Below are positions 36,077 to 48,009 of a DNA stretch of 64,000 nucleotides, one piece after another; positions within the stretch are counted from its first letter, which is position 1; each line of letters opens with the position of its first letter. The DNA comes from Portulaca oleracea (lineage: Eukaryota; Streptophyta; Magnoliopsida; Caryophyllales; Portulacaceae): assembly GCA_029582165.1 (NCBI GenBank), contig CM055887.1, forward strand, positions 10,777,190 to 10,841,189. The letters run 5' to 3'. Under the pieces are notes generated by a model, which was not told the DNA's origin, did no database searches, and worked only from the letters and a program-made list of their open reading frames with translations. The translations under genes were made by a program, and so were the position numbers.

Positions 36077-37161
36077 GACAATATGACTATTGATTCTTTC
36101 AGAAGACGGTTGCATTATAAGGAGGCACACCTTAATGCTAGATGGAGGTTATTCACCAAGAGGATTAGTGATGTCAATCATCCCAGTTTATTCATGAATG
36201 TCAACGGTATCAGTATTGAGGCTATAGATAAATGTTAAGATGAAGCTATATTACATAACGTCACATTATCTCGGACAGGAAGGAATCCCTCACTTAGAAG
36301 GTTTACCCAACGGTGGACATTTACGAAAACTATGACATGTTGTCCTCATTGTCATGCAATTATGTGGCGCGATGAAAAGGTGCGTGATTGTAGCCATATT
36401 ACACCTCGCTTCAGGATATGCTATCACTTTGGTCAAGTGAGATTACCTGTCTTGCACCACCACCTCTACTACATTCATTGTTCAATTATCAAAATTTCAT
36501 GCAGAATATACGACTCTATAACTCCATGTTGTCTTTTACTTCTTCGGGAGCATGTATTAACTACTCTGTTACAGGCACAGACCATACACATTTCGTATAA
36601 GTGGAGCAAATTGTCATCAAATTAGTTCTTTGCTGCCAGTAGAAGGGCAAGCCCTAATGTTTGCACAACTTATATTTATGACACGTAACATGAGTTTCAA
36701 AATAGAGTAGTTGCTCTCGATAATAGAAATACTATGAATAGTGTTAATCCATCAATCTTTTACAAGAATTACAACACATGTTAAATAGTTGTAACCCTTA
36801 TGTACAAGTATTTCACTATATAAGCAAGAGAAATGATGAATGAAAATTACGTTCATAATAAGCATATTTGTATCATTAAAGAAACACCAGCGGGGTAATA
36901 CATCACGCCGCGTGCAGATGAAGTTGCAATACTTATTGTTGGAGGTGAAGGAGCAGAGGCTATTAGTCCTAATATCATATTGCACACCACATATGGCAAT
37001 TTATAACGGATTTATGGAACACATCCTTCTTATATGGCTTTAGAATATTCACTTTTATTTCTTTATGGCACGGATGGATGGGTAATAGGCATTCCTTTTA
37101 CCGAGGGTTGAAGTCGTCATCGTGAGGGTGTCACAATGCTTCAATAGTATGCGTATCTTAT
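36077..37161 (+). pseudogene. Helitron RepHel, N-terminal part
   Basis: The reading includes SFRRRLHYKEAHLNARWRLF and CPHCHAIMWRDEKV (the family's CP-CGA-LW-E-R motif), then RFRICYHFGQVRLP, where family members read CC-GKV-LP. Decay increases after 36600, and the segment ends at the solo LTR. Confidence 0.78.
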
Positions 37162-37408
37162 TGTAATAACTCGACCCTAACCCAACATAATTAAGCTAAT
37201 TAATGAGTTAAATTAACTAAATCGCGCATTTTATTTCATGTTAACCGCTTGTGTTTTTGCAGAACTCGATCAGAGCAACGACCGTTCTACACCAACCTAG
37301 TATGTTACATATATAAATTAGCTAAGTGACAATTTTAGCTACTCAAATTAATTTCAGAATATCCGAGTTACTTGCCTGGCCCAATTTTAGCACGTCGATC
37401 GATTTGTC

Positions 37409-37446
<38 letters not shown>

Positions 37447-39768
37447 CATCATCATCATCATCATCATGCCTTTTTATTCCTTAATTTATTTAAATTTTGA
37501 ATTACTTCACCTTTCCATTTTATTTCAAGTTTCCTTATCATATGAAATTTTGTAAATATTTCATCCTGATACTCTAGATTAATATTGTTGGGTCATAGTA
37601 GAAATATAGTAGTATTGGAAGGAGAAGAGGAAAAGAGAAAGTTAGTATTATTCTTTTAACTTAGCAGGGCCTTAAATACCAAAACTCATATTTGTATTCT
37701 TCATTCTGAATGTTTTTCTTCTAGAAGCCAAACTCTTCTCTTTCTCTCATTGCTCCCTGTTTCTCTTCCTCTGTGCCCGATGACCAGCCTATCGCCCAGG
37801 CCACTGGCGACTGTCGTCGTAGCCTTGACCTACAGGAGCTTCGACATCATGGGCTCCCAACCGGCGGCCACATCACAACGTTCTTTCTTGGGTCTGTCTC
37901 CGTTCGCCCAGCTCTCAGCTGACCACCACTGCGACCATCCTCGCCGGCATCGACCTGGCTGGCCGGCCGTCTCAACTCAGCCGACGCCACTAACCGCCAC
38001 CACTTTCATCCCCCTTGTTCCTCTTGTTCTTGTTTTCTTCCTCTTCACCATTGAAGGTATAAACCCTAACCTTTTCAATTCAAATTTGAATTTCATTGTT
38101 TAATATACAAATTTAATTGTTTTTCTTATCAAATTTAAGTATTTAAAATGAGTACACTTTGAACTACCAATTGCTTTTGGGTAGGTTTATGTTTATGAGC
38201 TATGCATGCTAAGTGTTTGATGTTATGTCTGAATGAAAGTAGAGAGCTTGGTGTATAAAAGTATAATATCAAGTTAGGTTTCTCTTGGATGATAAAAGTA
38301 TGTTGTTTTGATTCCAAATCCTCTTGAATATGAAAAAATTATTGTTAGATATGGTTGCATGTGATCAAAATGGTGCTTAATTGACATAAATGATGAGAAT
38401 TGAGTATAAACATGAGGAATTGAGTGGGAATTATGGTTGGATGGATCTGATTATGATTATATTGTGTGTGCATGTCGTTTTTAGCATTCAAAATGGTGAG
38501 TAATTAGTGATATAGCTGCTGAAATGATAGTATGATGGCTAGGGGAATTATATATTAAAGGAATAGAGGGAGTAATGACACTCAAACACCAAGAAAAGGA
38601 CCTTAGTTAGCCTTTTGGGTCAAGAGAGTAATCTAAATTTCTTCGAGAAAATTAAAGTTTCCATTAATCAAAATTAGGTGGGTATGATAGCCTTAAGTAA
38701 TAGCTTTCACATGGTTTTGGAATTTCGAGATTCCGACGAGTATAACCCAAGTTATGGTGTTTTAAACCAGGTTGCCCTGCGTATATACGATTTTGGGTGC
38801 AGTAGGTCCAGAGGCATTTTTAGGTATCAAGGTGGTCTTTAGTATTTAACATAAAAGTTGTAGTATGCTTTTCAAGCTTTCCGGAATGGGGTTTTATGCG
38901 TTCATCGGATGTCAGAGTGAAAAGTTATGACCCGCCAAAGTATGGCTCCCAACTATGTCAAACCAAAATTTTAATTCACCGAGCCTTTTTCAAAGCCAAT
39001 TTCCAGTGGCTTCCAAACTTTTTCTAAATTTGTAGTCAACATAAGAGTTGTAGTATATGATCCAAACTTTCCATAAACTACTCACCCACAAGTTTTCAAT
39101 GTCTACAACTTAAGTTATGAGTTCTCAAAGTTCCCTTCCCGCACTAAAAGTGTACAGAACCAACCCTTTTGTTAACTTATTTTAAAGCGTTTACATTTAT
39201 TTTTGGCGTTATCTCTTAACGATAGAGTTGTAGATCTTATTTTTTTTAGCTTTTCGAAATGTCCTTTTATGAAGTTTTTAGAGGTCTATAAAGGAAGTTG
39301 TGCCTTTCGTAAATTTACTACAAAATCACAAAAACTCTCCAATCTTTTAAGTAAAATTAACTTTTTTATTAAGTTAATTAGGAGACTCCCTCCTTACCAA
39401 GAATCCAACTTAATCCACTTTATTGTTATCTCAAGTGTGGTCCAAGAGGTCGTTGTTCCTTGTTCGAGTCTAGTACTCTAGTCAAGCTTTCAAGTCGCTT
39501 TAATTGCGGGTTCAACTTTAAGGTATCTATATTGCATGTACTTTATCCTAACTCATTTATTTGAGTTCAAGTAAGCAAGTTTATTAAGTTTAATGTGATT
39601 ACTAATGTTTTATATCTTTCTCACGTAAATATGGCTCCGACCCAAGTTACTTGTGCCATAGTGCACTACCCAAGTCAATACCTAGCCGGTGTCAACTGAA
39701 CCTCATGATCGGTCCGAGTATGCGCATATACAGGCTTAGTCCGATGATCGCAAGCAAGGGACAATCCA

Positions 39769-39848
<80 letters not shown>

Positions 39849-40119
39849 TGGAAAGCAAGTTTTAAGTGTTGTTATTTATCTTTTTGTATTTGTTTTAAAA
39901 TGAATTGAAATGCGCGAAATAAAATTAATTGCTTAAATTTATTTACTATATAGGAGTATGCATATTGAGTTTCGACTCATTTGCAAACAGTGTCTTGTTA
40001 GCCTTGTCCATGATCATGGACGGTGGTAATGCCTTCGGATTATAATTTTCGTTGCGCTAATCATTGGGTTATGAGGTGTTTAGTAATAATCTGGTGATTA
40101 TGAATCTGGGGGTGTTACA
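37162..40119 (+). mobile_element. solo LTR, gypsy type, 2958 bp, inside RepHel
   Basis: It begins TGTAATAACTCGACCC and ends CTGGGGGTGTTACA. A perfect 5-bp duplication CTTAT flanks it (37157-37161, 40120-40124). Its start, end and layout parallel the Tekay-like LTR at 31374-34255 (similar AATTAAGCTAATTAATGAG opening, a TTA/TCA microsatellite near base 250, a GCGCATTT phrase), so it is a related but diverged family. No internal domain is present. A second microsatellite (AAT) lies at 39770-39846. Confidence 0.93.
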
Positions 40120-40124
40120 CTTAT

Positions 40125-41179
40125 ATACAATTCAGAGTACGTCAATTTAACATTTTGCTTCATGGAGAGAGACTGTTTCTACAGTTCATAGTTGACTATT
40201 ACACTATCATTAAGCAAGGCCGACTGGTGTACATACGAACCCACCAAGCCAAGTTGCGTGTTGAGTTGTACGTTGGTTTGCACGATGGCATCAGTACTCG
40301 AAAATCATATGCCAGTGCTATTGGATGACAGTGTATTTTACCTTTATCTTTTACTGGGAGCCCACATTACATGAAGCATTTTCTTTATGCAATGGCAATA
40401 TGTGGGTATGTTGGGTACACGGATTTCTTCGTCACATTTACATGCAGTCTAGATTGGCTTGAAATCAAGGAAGTACTCGAAAACCAATATGGACAACGTG
40501 CCACTGATAGACCAGATATTGTCGCCTGTGTTTTTCGACTAAGACTTCAAGAGCTTGTGTGAGATTTCAAAGAGAAAAATATATTTGGCTTTATTGTCGC
40601 ATGTACGTTTCAGTTTTTAAGCAATTTTTAAATTAATATCTATAAAAAGTGATTACTTAAAGAAATGATATTCTTATGTTCTTTACCTTTATTTAACTCC
40701 ATTTTTTCACATTTTGTTGCATGTTATAGATATATATGTTATTGAATTCTAAAACTGTGATCTACCCTATACTCATATCTTCCTCACCCTTGCTGCTGAG
40801 GATAAACCCACTTGCTCAGAAGAAATTGATTCTTTTGTTTGTGCTGAGCTTCCTAATGAACATGATAACCCAATTGCATATGAGAGCGTTAGGAGACACA
40901 TGATACAAGGTCCATGTGACCCAGACATTGAGTATTCTCCCTGTATGGATGGATCATTTTGCACGAAGCACTACCTAAAACCCTTTACTGATGAGACCCC
41001 TGTTGAGGAGAATGAGTTTGTTAAGTATCGATGTAGAGATGATGAGAGGGGATTCTATATAGGCCGCAAACGTATTGATAATCGGTGAGTTATTCCTTAC
41101 AATCGATATTTGTGTGTGAAGTATGATGAGCATATTAACGTTGAGTGTTGTGCGCAAAATAAAGTTGTAAAATACTTAC
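40125..41179 (+). pseudogene. Helitron RepHel, Rep domain first part
   Basis: Readable pieces include RLVYIRTHQAKLR, MKHFLYAMAICGYVGYTDFF and VTFTCSLDWLEI, then DRPDIVACVFRLRLQEL (all typical Helitron Rep). A broken stretch (40563-40755) follows, then LPYTHIFLTL, where the HUH motif would read H-x-H; the first His is Tyr here (TAT at 40768-40770). Next come IQGPCDPDIEYSPCMDG and a DERGFYIGRKRIDNR segment. The domain ends at KYL, the first tyrosine of the catalytic pair (codon 41173-41175). Confidence 0.82.
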
Positions 41180-41336
41180 AGTAACACCCCAGATATATGA
41201 TTAAGCGTGGCTTAAGAGGATTGAAATGACTATTTATATCACCAAGGTGCACTCATGGTGATTTGTGGGGACAATCAACAATCTTTAAAGCGATTATTGG
41301 TAATGTCCGCGGTCCGGGAGGGGCCGGAGCGTTACA
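41180..41336. mobile_element. 157-bp mini solo LTR within the Rep domain
   Basis: The ends AGTAACACCCCAG and GGAGCGTTACA are gypsy-LTR-like (usual TGTAACACC...). A perfect 5-bp duplication CTTAC flanks it (41175-41179, 41337-41341). It is too short for a usual gypsy LTR, so it is either a TRIM/SMART-type LTR or an internally deleted one. Removing one duplication and the insert restores the Rep frame across the junction. Confidence 0.75.
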
Positions 41337-42085
41337 CTTACACAAATATATGCATAAAGGTCCTGATTAAGCGACGTTTGTACAAAAGGAAAACGGTACG
41401 TCTAACCAACAAGGAGTCGCGCCTCAACAGATTGAAGTGGACAAAATTAAACAATACCTAGATGGTAGATATGTTTCACCTATAGAAGCAGCTTGGAAAA
41501 TATTTGAATTTGAAATAAATCATCGTTATTCATCGGTACAAATGCTCCAGTATCATTTACCACTGGAATACCACATTGTTTTCAACGATGATGCTTGGTT
41601 GGATGATGTCCTTGATTAGACTCAAGATCGAGTTAACATGCCTCTGGCATAGTTTCAAGCTAATATTGTTGACTATCAAGCAAACAATTACACTTATGCT
41701 AAATTCCCGATTTACTATGTTTGGAATAACACTAACCGAGTATGGACTAGACGTAAACGTGTTGGTGTTGAAAGAATTCCCTTTGCAAATCCTAACTCGA
41801 GAGATCTCTATTACTTGAGAATGCTTCTCACTATTGTTTGTGGGGCAATGTGTTTTGAGGACCTCAAAACTGTCGTGAGCAACTGTACCCTACATTTCGT
41901 GAGGCTTGCTTGGCACAAGGATTGCTTGACGATAATAGTGAATGAGATGAAGTTCTTGCATAAGCAACAACATGGGCTACTGCACTCCAACTACGAAGTA
42001 TGTTTTGCTCCATCCTTATACATAATGAGGTTGCTCAACCTGACATTTTATGGGAAGGCCATTGGGAAGACTTGACCGATGACTT
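41337..42085 (+). pseudogene. Helitron RepHel, Rep domain second part and linker
   Basis: The frame resumes with KYMHKGPD (second catalytic tyrosine, codon 41347-41349). It continues with DKIKQYLDGRYVSPIEAAWK, QYHLPLEYHIVF and RDLYYLRMLLTIVCGAMCFE, all standard linker motifs of plant Helitron proteins. Frameshifts occur near 41615 and 41810. Confidence 0.85.
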
Positions 42086-42311
42086 GGAACGAAGCTTGTA
42101 ACGTCAACATCATAATGTTGATTTCCATTTAGAGTACTGAAATGAGGAAAAATCTTGGGTTACATGAATTAGAGATCATTCTAAACAGAAATAGGCTTTC
42201 ACTGAAAGATTTCCTCTAATGCCATTACCTTGTGTTGATAGTGCACAAGACGTAAGTAATCGATTAATTGTGGAGCAACTTGACTATGACATTCCCAAAT
42301 AAGCTTATTAG

Positions 42312-42900
42312 TTGAATTTGATGCTTCCTACATTAAATTTCCTGCAAGTCAATGTGTTTAAGGCCATCATAAACGTTGGTGCTTCTAACAAAAAGGGGTG
42401 TTTTTTTGTATATGGGTATGGTGGCACAGGTAAAACATATGTTTGGAAAGTTATTGTTGTTGCACTCAGTTCTCCGGGTAAGATATTTTATCAATAGTGG
42501 TTACTAAAATTGTTGCATTGTTGTTACCCTTCGGGAAAACTGCGCACTCAATGTTCAAGATCTCTATCAATGTTACGGATACGTCACTCTATTTCTTTTC
42601 CAAGAATTCGGAGTTGGCTGAGTTGATCCGTCGAACAACTTTAATCATTTGGGATGATGCCCCAATGGCTCATCGTCAGGTTTTTGAGACAGTGGATCGC
42701 ACATTCAGGGATGTATGCGATAATCAACATCGCGCATTTAGTGAAAAGTTAATTGTGTTTGGGGGTGATTTTAGGCAAGTACTTCCCATTGCCGCAAAAG
42801 GCAGAAGAGCAAGTACAGTTGCACCATCATTAACAAGATCATGCTTTTGGCCTTATTGTACGTTCATGCATTTAATAATTAATATGTGACTTATGGATCC
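42312..42900 (+). pseudogene. Helitron RepHel, helicase motifs I-III
   Basis: Walker A appears as YGYGGTGKTYVWK (about 42411-42450). Walker B reads IIWDDAPM (usual IIWDEAPM, about 42640-42670). GGDFRQVLPI (about 42761-42790) is the Pif1/Helitron motif. A frameshift separates Walker A from the rest near 42497. The 5'-3' helicase would unwind DNA during rolling-circle transposition. Confidence 0.88.
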
Positions 42901-43081
42901 AAGCTTACACTATATTGAATATGATAAGTTGCAACATTTTGCTGACTGGATCTTGAGTATAGGTAATAGGACCTAGAAGGTATATCATTGGAAGAAGGGG
43001 GTGAACCCAACTGGATACAAATTCCCTTGGAGTTCCTTATACCAAATGATAATGAAGGTTTAAGCAACTTGATATGAAAAA

Positions 43082-43478
43082 GGGAAATTGGATGGTAATA
43101 TACCGACCTTTAGGGGTGTTGAATAGCAATATACTGACCTTCACTTTTGGACAGTAATATCACTGACCTTTATAGTTTGGTGACATTAATGTATTTTAAG
43201 GATTTTCTGGGCGGCGAACCGGTTGACGGTCTGACGTGGCAGGCGGTGCAAAAAAAACTGGTGCCATTTTTAGGTATTTTTAGGGGTGTTGAGTGTTTGT
43301 ATTCGGTATTTTTAGGATTAGGGGGTTAGTTATGTTGTTAATTTTTAGGGTGTAAATCCTTGAAGGTACATTAATGTCACCAAACTATAAAGGTCAGTGA
43401 TATTACTGTCCAAAAGTGAAGGTCGATATATTGCTATTCAAGACCCTTAAAGGTCGGTATATTACCGTCCAATTTTCC
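43082..43478. mobile_element. 397-bp MITE with ~115-bp TIRs (Mutator-type)
   Basis: Inverted ends GGGAAATTGGATGGTAATAT and GGAAAATTGGACGGTAATAT continue matching through GGTGACATTAATGTA. A perfect 9-bp duplication TATGAAAAA flanks it (43073-43081, 43479-43487). The central part is only about 160 bases and non-coding. It splits the helicase region. Duplication length and long TIRs suggest a Mutator-derived MITE. Confidence 0.92.
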
Positions 43479-43487
43479 TATGAAAAA

Positions 43488-44220
43488 TTTACCTTAATTT
43501 ATCCATTAAATATAATGATGCCTCTTACATGGAAGAACGTTGCATACTTGCTCCAATTAGTGATGATGTTGACAAGTTGAACTTGCAAATGTTGGCCATG
43601 CTTCCTAGGAAATCTTGCAGGTATTTTAATTCAGGCACATTTCTGGAGAGCAATGAACATCCCGACATTGATGACATTCACCCATCAAAGATACTGGATG
43701 AGTTAAGTATCTCAGGCTTGTCAAACCATGAAATCCAATTGAAACTTGGTACAACTGTTGTGTTGTTAAGGAAACTTGATTCATATTTAAGGCTATGCAA
43801 TGATACATGCTTGATTATTGAACGACTTGGGAGTACGATTTTCGAAGCTACGATAATTTCAGGTCGCAATATTGGGCAAAATGTTCTCATTCCCTGTCTT
43901 GACTTGACTCCACCTTCCACTGGCACACAATTCGCATTTAGAAGGTGTCAATTCCCTATTAAATTGGCTTTCGTAATGATAATGAACAAAAGTCAAGGTC
44001 AAACTTTGCGACGTGTAGGGATATATCTTCCGAAACTTGCCTTCTCTCATTGACAATTATATGTTGTCATCTCTCGAGTAACATCACCATCTGGATTGAA
44101 GTTCTTAATTTGCAATGGGGGCAATACCCCTTATAATATGACCAAAAATATTGTCTATAGAGAAGTTTTCAATGACATACCCAGCCCTAATTATAAGAAT
44201 GCATTGCCGTTAATACTTTA
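43488..44220 (+). pseudogene. Helitron RepHel, helicase C-terminal motifs
   Basis: The longest open stretch (174 codons) reads ERCILAPISDDVDKLN, then LPRKSCRYF, RNIGQNVLIPCLDL, FRRCQFPIKLAFVM and NKSQGQTLRRVGIYLP. After one stop it continues QLYVVISRVTSPSGLKFL. These are the classic C-terminal motifs of Pif1-like Helitron helicases. The single stop changes the usual HGQLYVA glycine codon (GGA to TGA). Confidence 0.9.
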
Positions 44221-44451
44221 ATATTTGCTTCCAATTAAGTTACTTTTCCCCTATAATAGGATGTAAGTTCCTTCATAAGTATTTACCGAATTTGTACTAA
44301 TTAATTGAGCATCTACATAGTATAGACAAATTTCTTCCCACTATTTTTTGTTGCACTATTACTTATTACACTTTTACTTATAGACTTCATCTTATATCGA
44401 AGTGATGTATGATTTAAATTATGTTAAGCAATACTTGGGTATTTTTTAATT

Positions 44452-44481
44452 AATTGCGCAGCAATTGCGGGTATTTACTAG
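44452..44481 (+). other. Helitron 3' terminus (hairpin plus CTAG)
   Basis: Hairpin arms AATTGC (44452-44457) and GCAATT (44461-44466) lie 11 bases before CTAG (44478-44481), which is followed by T. Confidence 0.8.
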
Positions 44482-45721
44482 TTAATAACAAGATTATTTT
44501 TTTTTGTAACATAGTTAAAGCAAGATTTTGTTAACGCGACCTACATTTTTAGGCTTTGTATGCCTTTATTCACACCCAAAGTTTTGACACAAATTTATGC
44601 CTTATGTTTAAGTATTTATAGCTAGTCTTTATGTTTGTGCAATGCACAAGTTATTCTGTCTTATTTGTTGCTTTTTTATTTCATCGTAAGTATGTTTTCC
44701 CTACTAATTTCTTTCAATGCTAGGTTTAAAAACCGATGCTAAGTTTACCGAATTTTCATTATTTTATTTCGCTAAATGCTTGTTGAAGATATTTTACTTT
44801 TGATATTTGACCAAATCGGAAAAAATGGCACAAAAAACATTAAGTGTAATATATAATATTTATTTGAAAAATTCAATGAAGAGAAAATTAAATATTTATA
44901 GTTCAACTATTAGGTGTCTTTATGGATTTGAACAGACATACAACTTATCAACATTTTCTTTTTCTTATTTTAATAAAACATCTCAATAGTTTGTGATCAT
45001 TAGAATAATGATATATAATTAGGAGTGTTTATAACCATCATAATAGTAATGTGAGATTTATAATAATATGTAATAAATGATTTTTTCTTTTTTAATAAAT
45101 TAAGGGATTTTTTTATAGACTCACCACCTGTCAATTAGTGGATGAGTTTGTCTTGTTTTAATATAATAAATAGATTATATCAAGTAGACATTTGACTTCA
45201 TGCTAAATTCAAGTTTGGTTCTAAAACCTTTGTACAAAGAATGCACGTACACTTGTCACTAGAGCGAGAAAAAAAACAATATCTTTGATTTGTTTAGTTT
45301 CTTATAAAAGTTTTCCTTTGCTTCAAAAAAAAAAAAAAAACCTTTGTACTTATCAACTTGCGGCACCGAGCTTGATGCCTATGTAAGACAGACTAACCAT
45401 ATTTTGGCAAGAAACTTACTAGTTACTACTATCAATGCCATTTTCTTTTAAAAAAGTAGAACATCTTTGGATACTAATATATATACGTAAGGAGTATTAA
45501 ATAATACTGTACGATCTAACTTTCTTTATGATAATATTGTACTTTAAGAGTGGGTGTTGTGTACAAACGGCACGAGTATTTTTTGGACAATTATGTAATA
45601 GAATTTAGTCGGAAATTCTCTTAAAAATCCTACACCACAAAATACAGTATATTATCATATAAAAAAAATTGTACAATGTTGAAAATTTTTAGAGTCCAAT
45701 AATCTCCTCAAAAAATTAGTC
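44482..45721. other. AT-rich intergenic DNA
   Basis: No gene-like signal. A 16-base A run (45326-45341) ends a short T-rich stretch. ORFs are short and non-protein-like. Confidence 0.55.
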
Positions 45722-46005
45722 CTCCCTCCTCATATTATTTATCATCTAAAAAATAATTCACAAAACCAAGAAAACTTCCAATTTACATTAATTTGTATTC
45801 TTGGAATGAGAAAAAAATGGATAAAATGGTGAATAATAAAGAAAAATGGTGAATAAAAGAGAAAAGTTGAAGAAAAAGATGCATTTAATAAGATTAATTT
45901 GATAAATTAATAATTAATGTGTTATTGAAATTGTAAGATGACAGATATTATTCTGAGAAAAAAAGAAAGTCATTTAAAATAACATATAATATGGGAAGGA
46001 GGGAG
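45722..46005. mobile_element. Stowaway-type MITE, ~284 bp
   Basis: Left end CTCCCTCCTCATATTATTTA and right end (inverted) CTCCCTCCTTCCCATATTAT. TA follows the right end (46006-46007); the left TA appears altered. The interior is AT-rich and non-coding. Confidence 0.75.
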
Positions 46006-46007
46006 TA

Positions 46008-46604
46008 AGTAATATCTACACCTGTTTTTCATATTGGATGATAATACCACATACCTCTTCTACTGGAATTCAAAGCTGCAGCACCTATTCTAAAGTGGGT
46101 CAGTTACCATTAAATCACCCAATCCCAATGGTGAGTATCGATAATCACTATACGGTTCACTCGAAAATCGACAATTTTCTTTCAGATAGGATTTGGAAGG
46201 CACAGTCGCCAAAAGTGAACCCAAACCATTCTGTCTTGACATACATTTTCAAACAAATAATGATCATAGACTTGCATACACTCCTTTTCAAACAAATAAG
46301 AAAAACCCCTACAAATAGCTAACAATCACAATTGAACACCAACAAATAATGCAGGCCATAAATTTTCCAGACTAAAGCTCAAGGCAAAACAGTCTACATA
46401 AGAGTCATAAGACACGTTATAGAATCATGATATCTATGTAAGGCTGACAATCGATGCACCCATCAAAAGCTGAGACGAAAACCCTGTCTCCTCCCTCCAT
46501 AGATAATTTAGCAGAATGCCACTTCACCGTCAAAAAAACATTGATATATAAATCAATCACCATTTCGAGGAAAAAAAAATAAAAACAAAAGATTCACCTC
46601 AAAG
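46008..46604. other. intergenic DNA, nothing recognised
   Basis: Moderately AT-rich. A plus-strand ORF of 94 codons (46038-46322) has no recognisable motif. Confidence 0.5.
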
Positions 46605-46860
46605 TTTATTTTACAACCAAAAATTTACATGGCAATCAGTTGCAAACAAAATGAATGTACTTAGGGGTCAAAGGGCAATGTACTAGGACTGACAGTTCAC
46701 TAATCTTACACCTAAGAAGGAACTATGAACACTTGAACAGAAAAACCAAAATTCCAACAGCCGTAACTGTCTTCAAAAGTCTGCGGGAATGACAGGCATA
46801 TTAGGCGTACCTAATAAACTTTCCAAAAAAGCAGCAAATCCATAAGGATTGTTACACAAC
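46605..46860 (-). CDS. possible terminal exon of an unrecognised gene
   Basis: On the minus strand an acceptor (CTTATTGCAG) at 46861 precedes an open run of 28 codons from LCNNPYGFAAFLESL to PVIPADF and a TGA (46773-46775). An AATAAA signal lies 163 bases downstream (46605-46610). The composition is more protein-like than anything around it. No convincing upstream exon was found between 46900 and 49200, although a stretch after TTTCTGCTTTCAG near 47615 is a weak candidate. I do not recognise the product; it could be chance. Confidence 0.3.
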
Positions 46861-47930
46861 CTGCAATAAGGTATGCAAGATGGTAAACTAGAAAAAATTT
46901 AAGTGTTTTTACGTATACATTCCGACTTACAGAGGGATCAATTGGTTTCTGCAACTGAAGAACTATGATCCTCACCATACCTCACAAAAGAAAAGAAAAA
47001 GAAAAAAAGAACCAAGACTAGTTAAAATGTCAAATCTATCGATTACGGTTATACCATCAAAACAACAGTCATTGGACATTTGCACTTATCAAAATGTACA
47101 TATGACTGAATACAGGCAAATAATCAAACTCCTGGACCATAAGGAAATACGGCAATCATCTTTATATGTTAAAAACTGCAATCAGGTTTAGACACAATAC
47201 TTTCCAGAAACTCAGGCTTTCCACGAAGAGAGAAGCAGTCATCACTATATGATTAGAGGGATATGTGTCACCCTGGCTTCCAAGTTCCAACTAACGCCAC
47301 AAGCACAAATAGGCACATATCACTGTTGCAAGGTGTCATAAGGTATGAATACACCTTGTGCGCAGGTCTGTCCTGCATTTCCTCAACCGTGAAACCTTTT
47401 TATGGTACAAAATCAATGGACCTTACAGCGAGCGAAAACAAAATAAGCCATATTGCCATGGGCTGTTGGTAAGAACGAGCCAAGGATCCCTTGCCTAAAA
47501 ACTACCCACAACCCTGAAGCCCTTTGTATCCACATGGCTATCTCAACAACAGTTCCTCGTGCTTTGTTCAAAAGCTGAGGCATTTTGCATTTTTCTTGCA
47601 ATATTTTTCTTAGCTGAAAGCAGAAAATTACTTTAAGGAGTCACACGTATGGAGGCATTTTCTTGCAGCTAGTGACATCTGACATCCATTTAATAATGAA
47701 AGTCAACAGTATACAGTCCACCAGACAGACGTATGAACAAAAAATTCACAATTGGCAACACATCCCCATTTCAGCAGCACCCTCATCCCTTATCCAACTA
47801 ATACAGTCAGCAAGCAACTTTAACATTCATATTTTGAAATGTAGTTGGTTAATAATAAACTTCATAAAGAATGCTACATCAGGTCGAGAATTACAAGGTG
47901 CACAGCAGCAGAAAAAGCCTAGCCCCCCAG

Positions 47931-48009
<79 letters not shown>

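Larger units (their letters stand above)
36077..44481 (+). mobile_element. decayed autonomous Helitron (RepHel)
   Basis: A single broken coding region carries, in order, an N-terminal CPHC cysteine motif, the HUH Rep domain and a Pif1-type helicase, the layout of plant Helitron RepHel. The 3' end shows a hairpin (arms AATTGC and GCAATT, loop GCA, 44452-44466), then CTAG followed by T at 44478-44482. Three later insertions split it: a solo LTR (37162-40119), a mini LTR (41180-41336) and a MITE (43082-43478). The 5' terminus was not located, so the true start is further left. Confidence 0.85.

Noticed and set aside
37405..37470. CRISPR-like or regulatory repeat array
   Set aside because: Simple trinucleotide microsatellite in a solo LTR.
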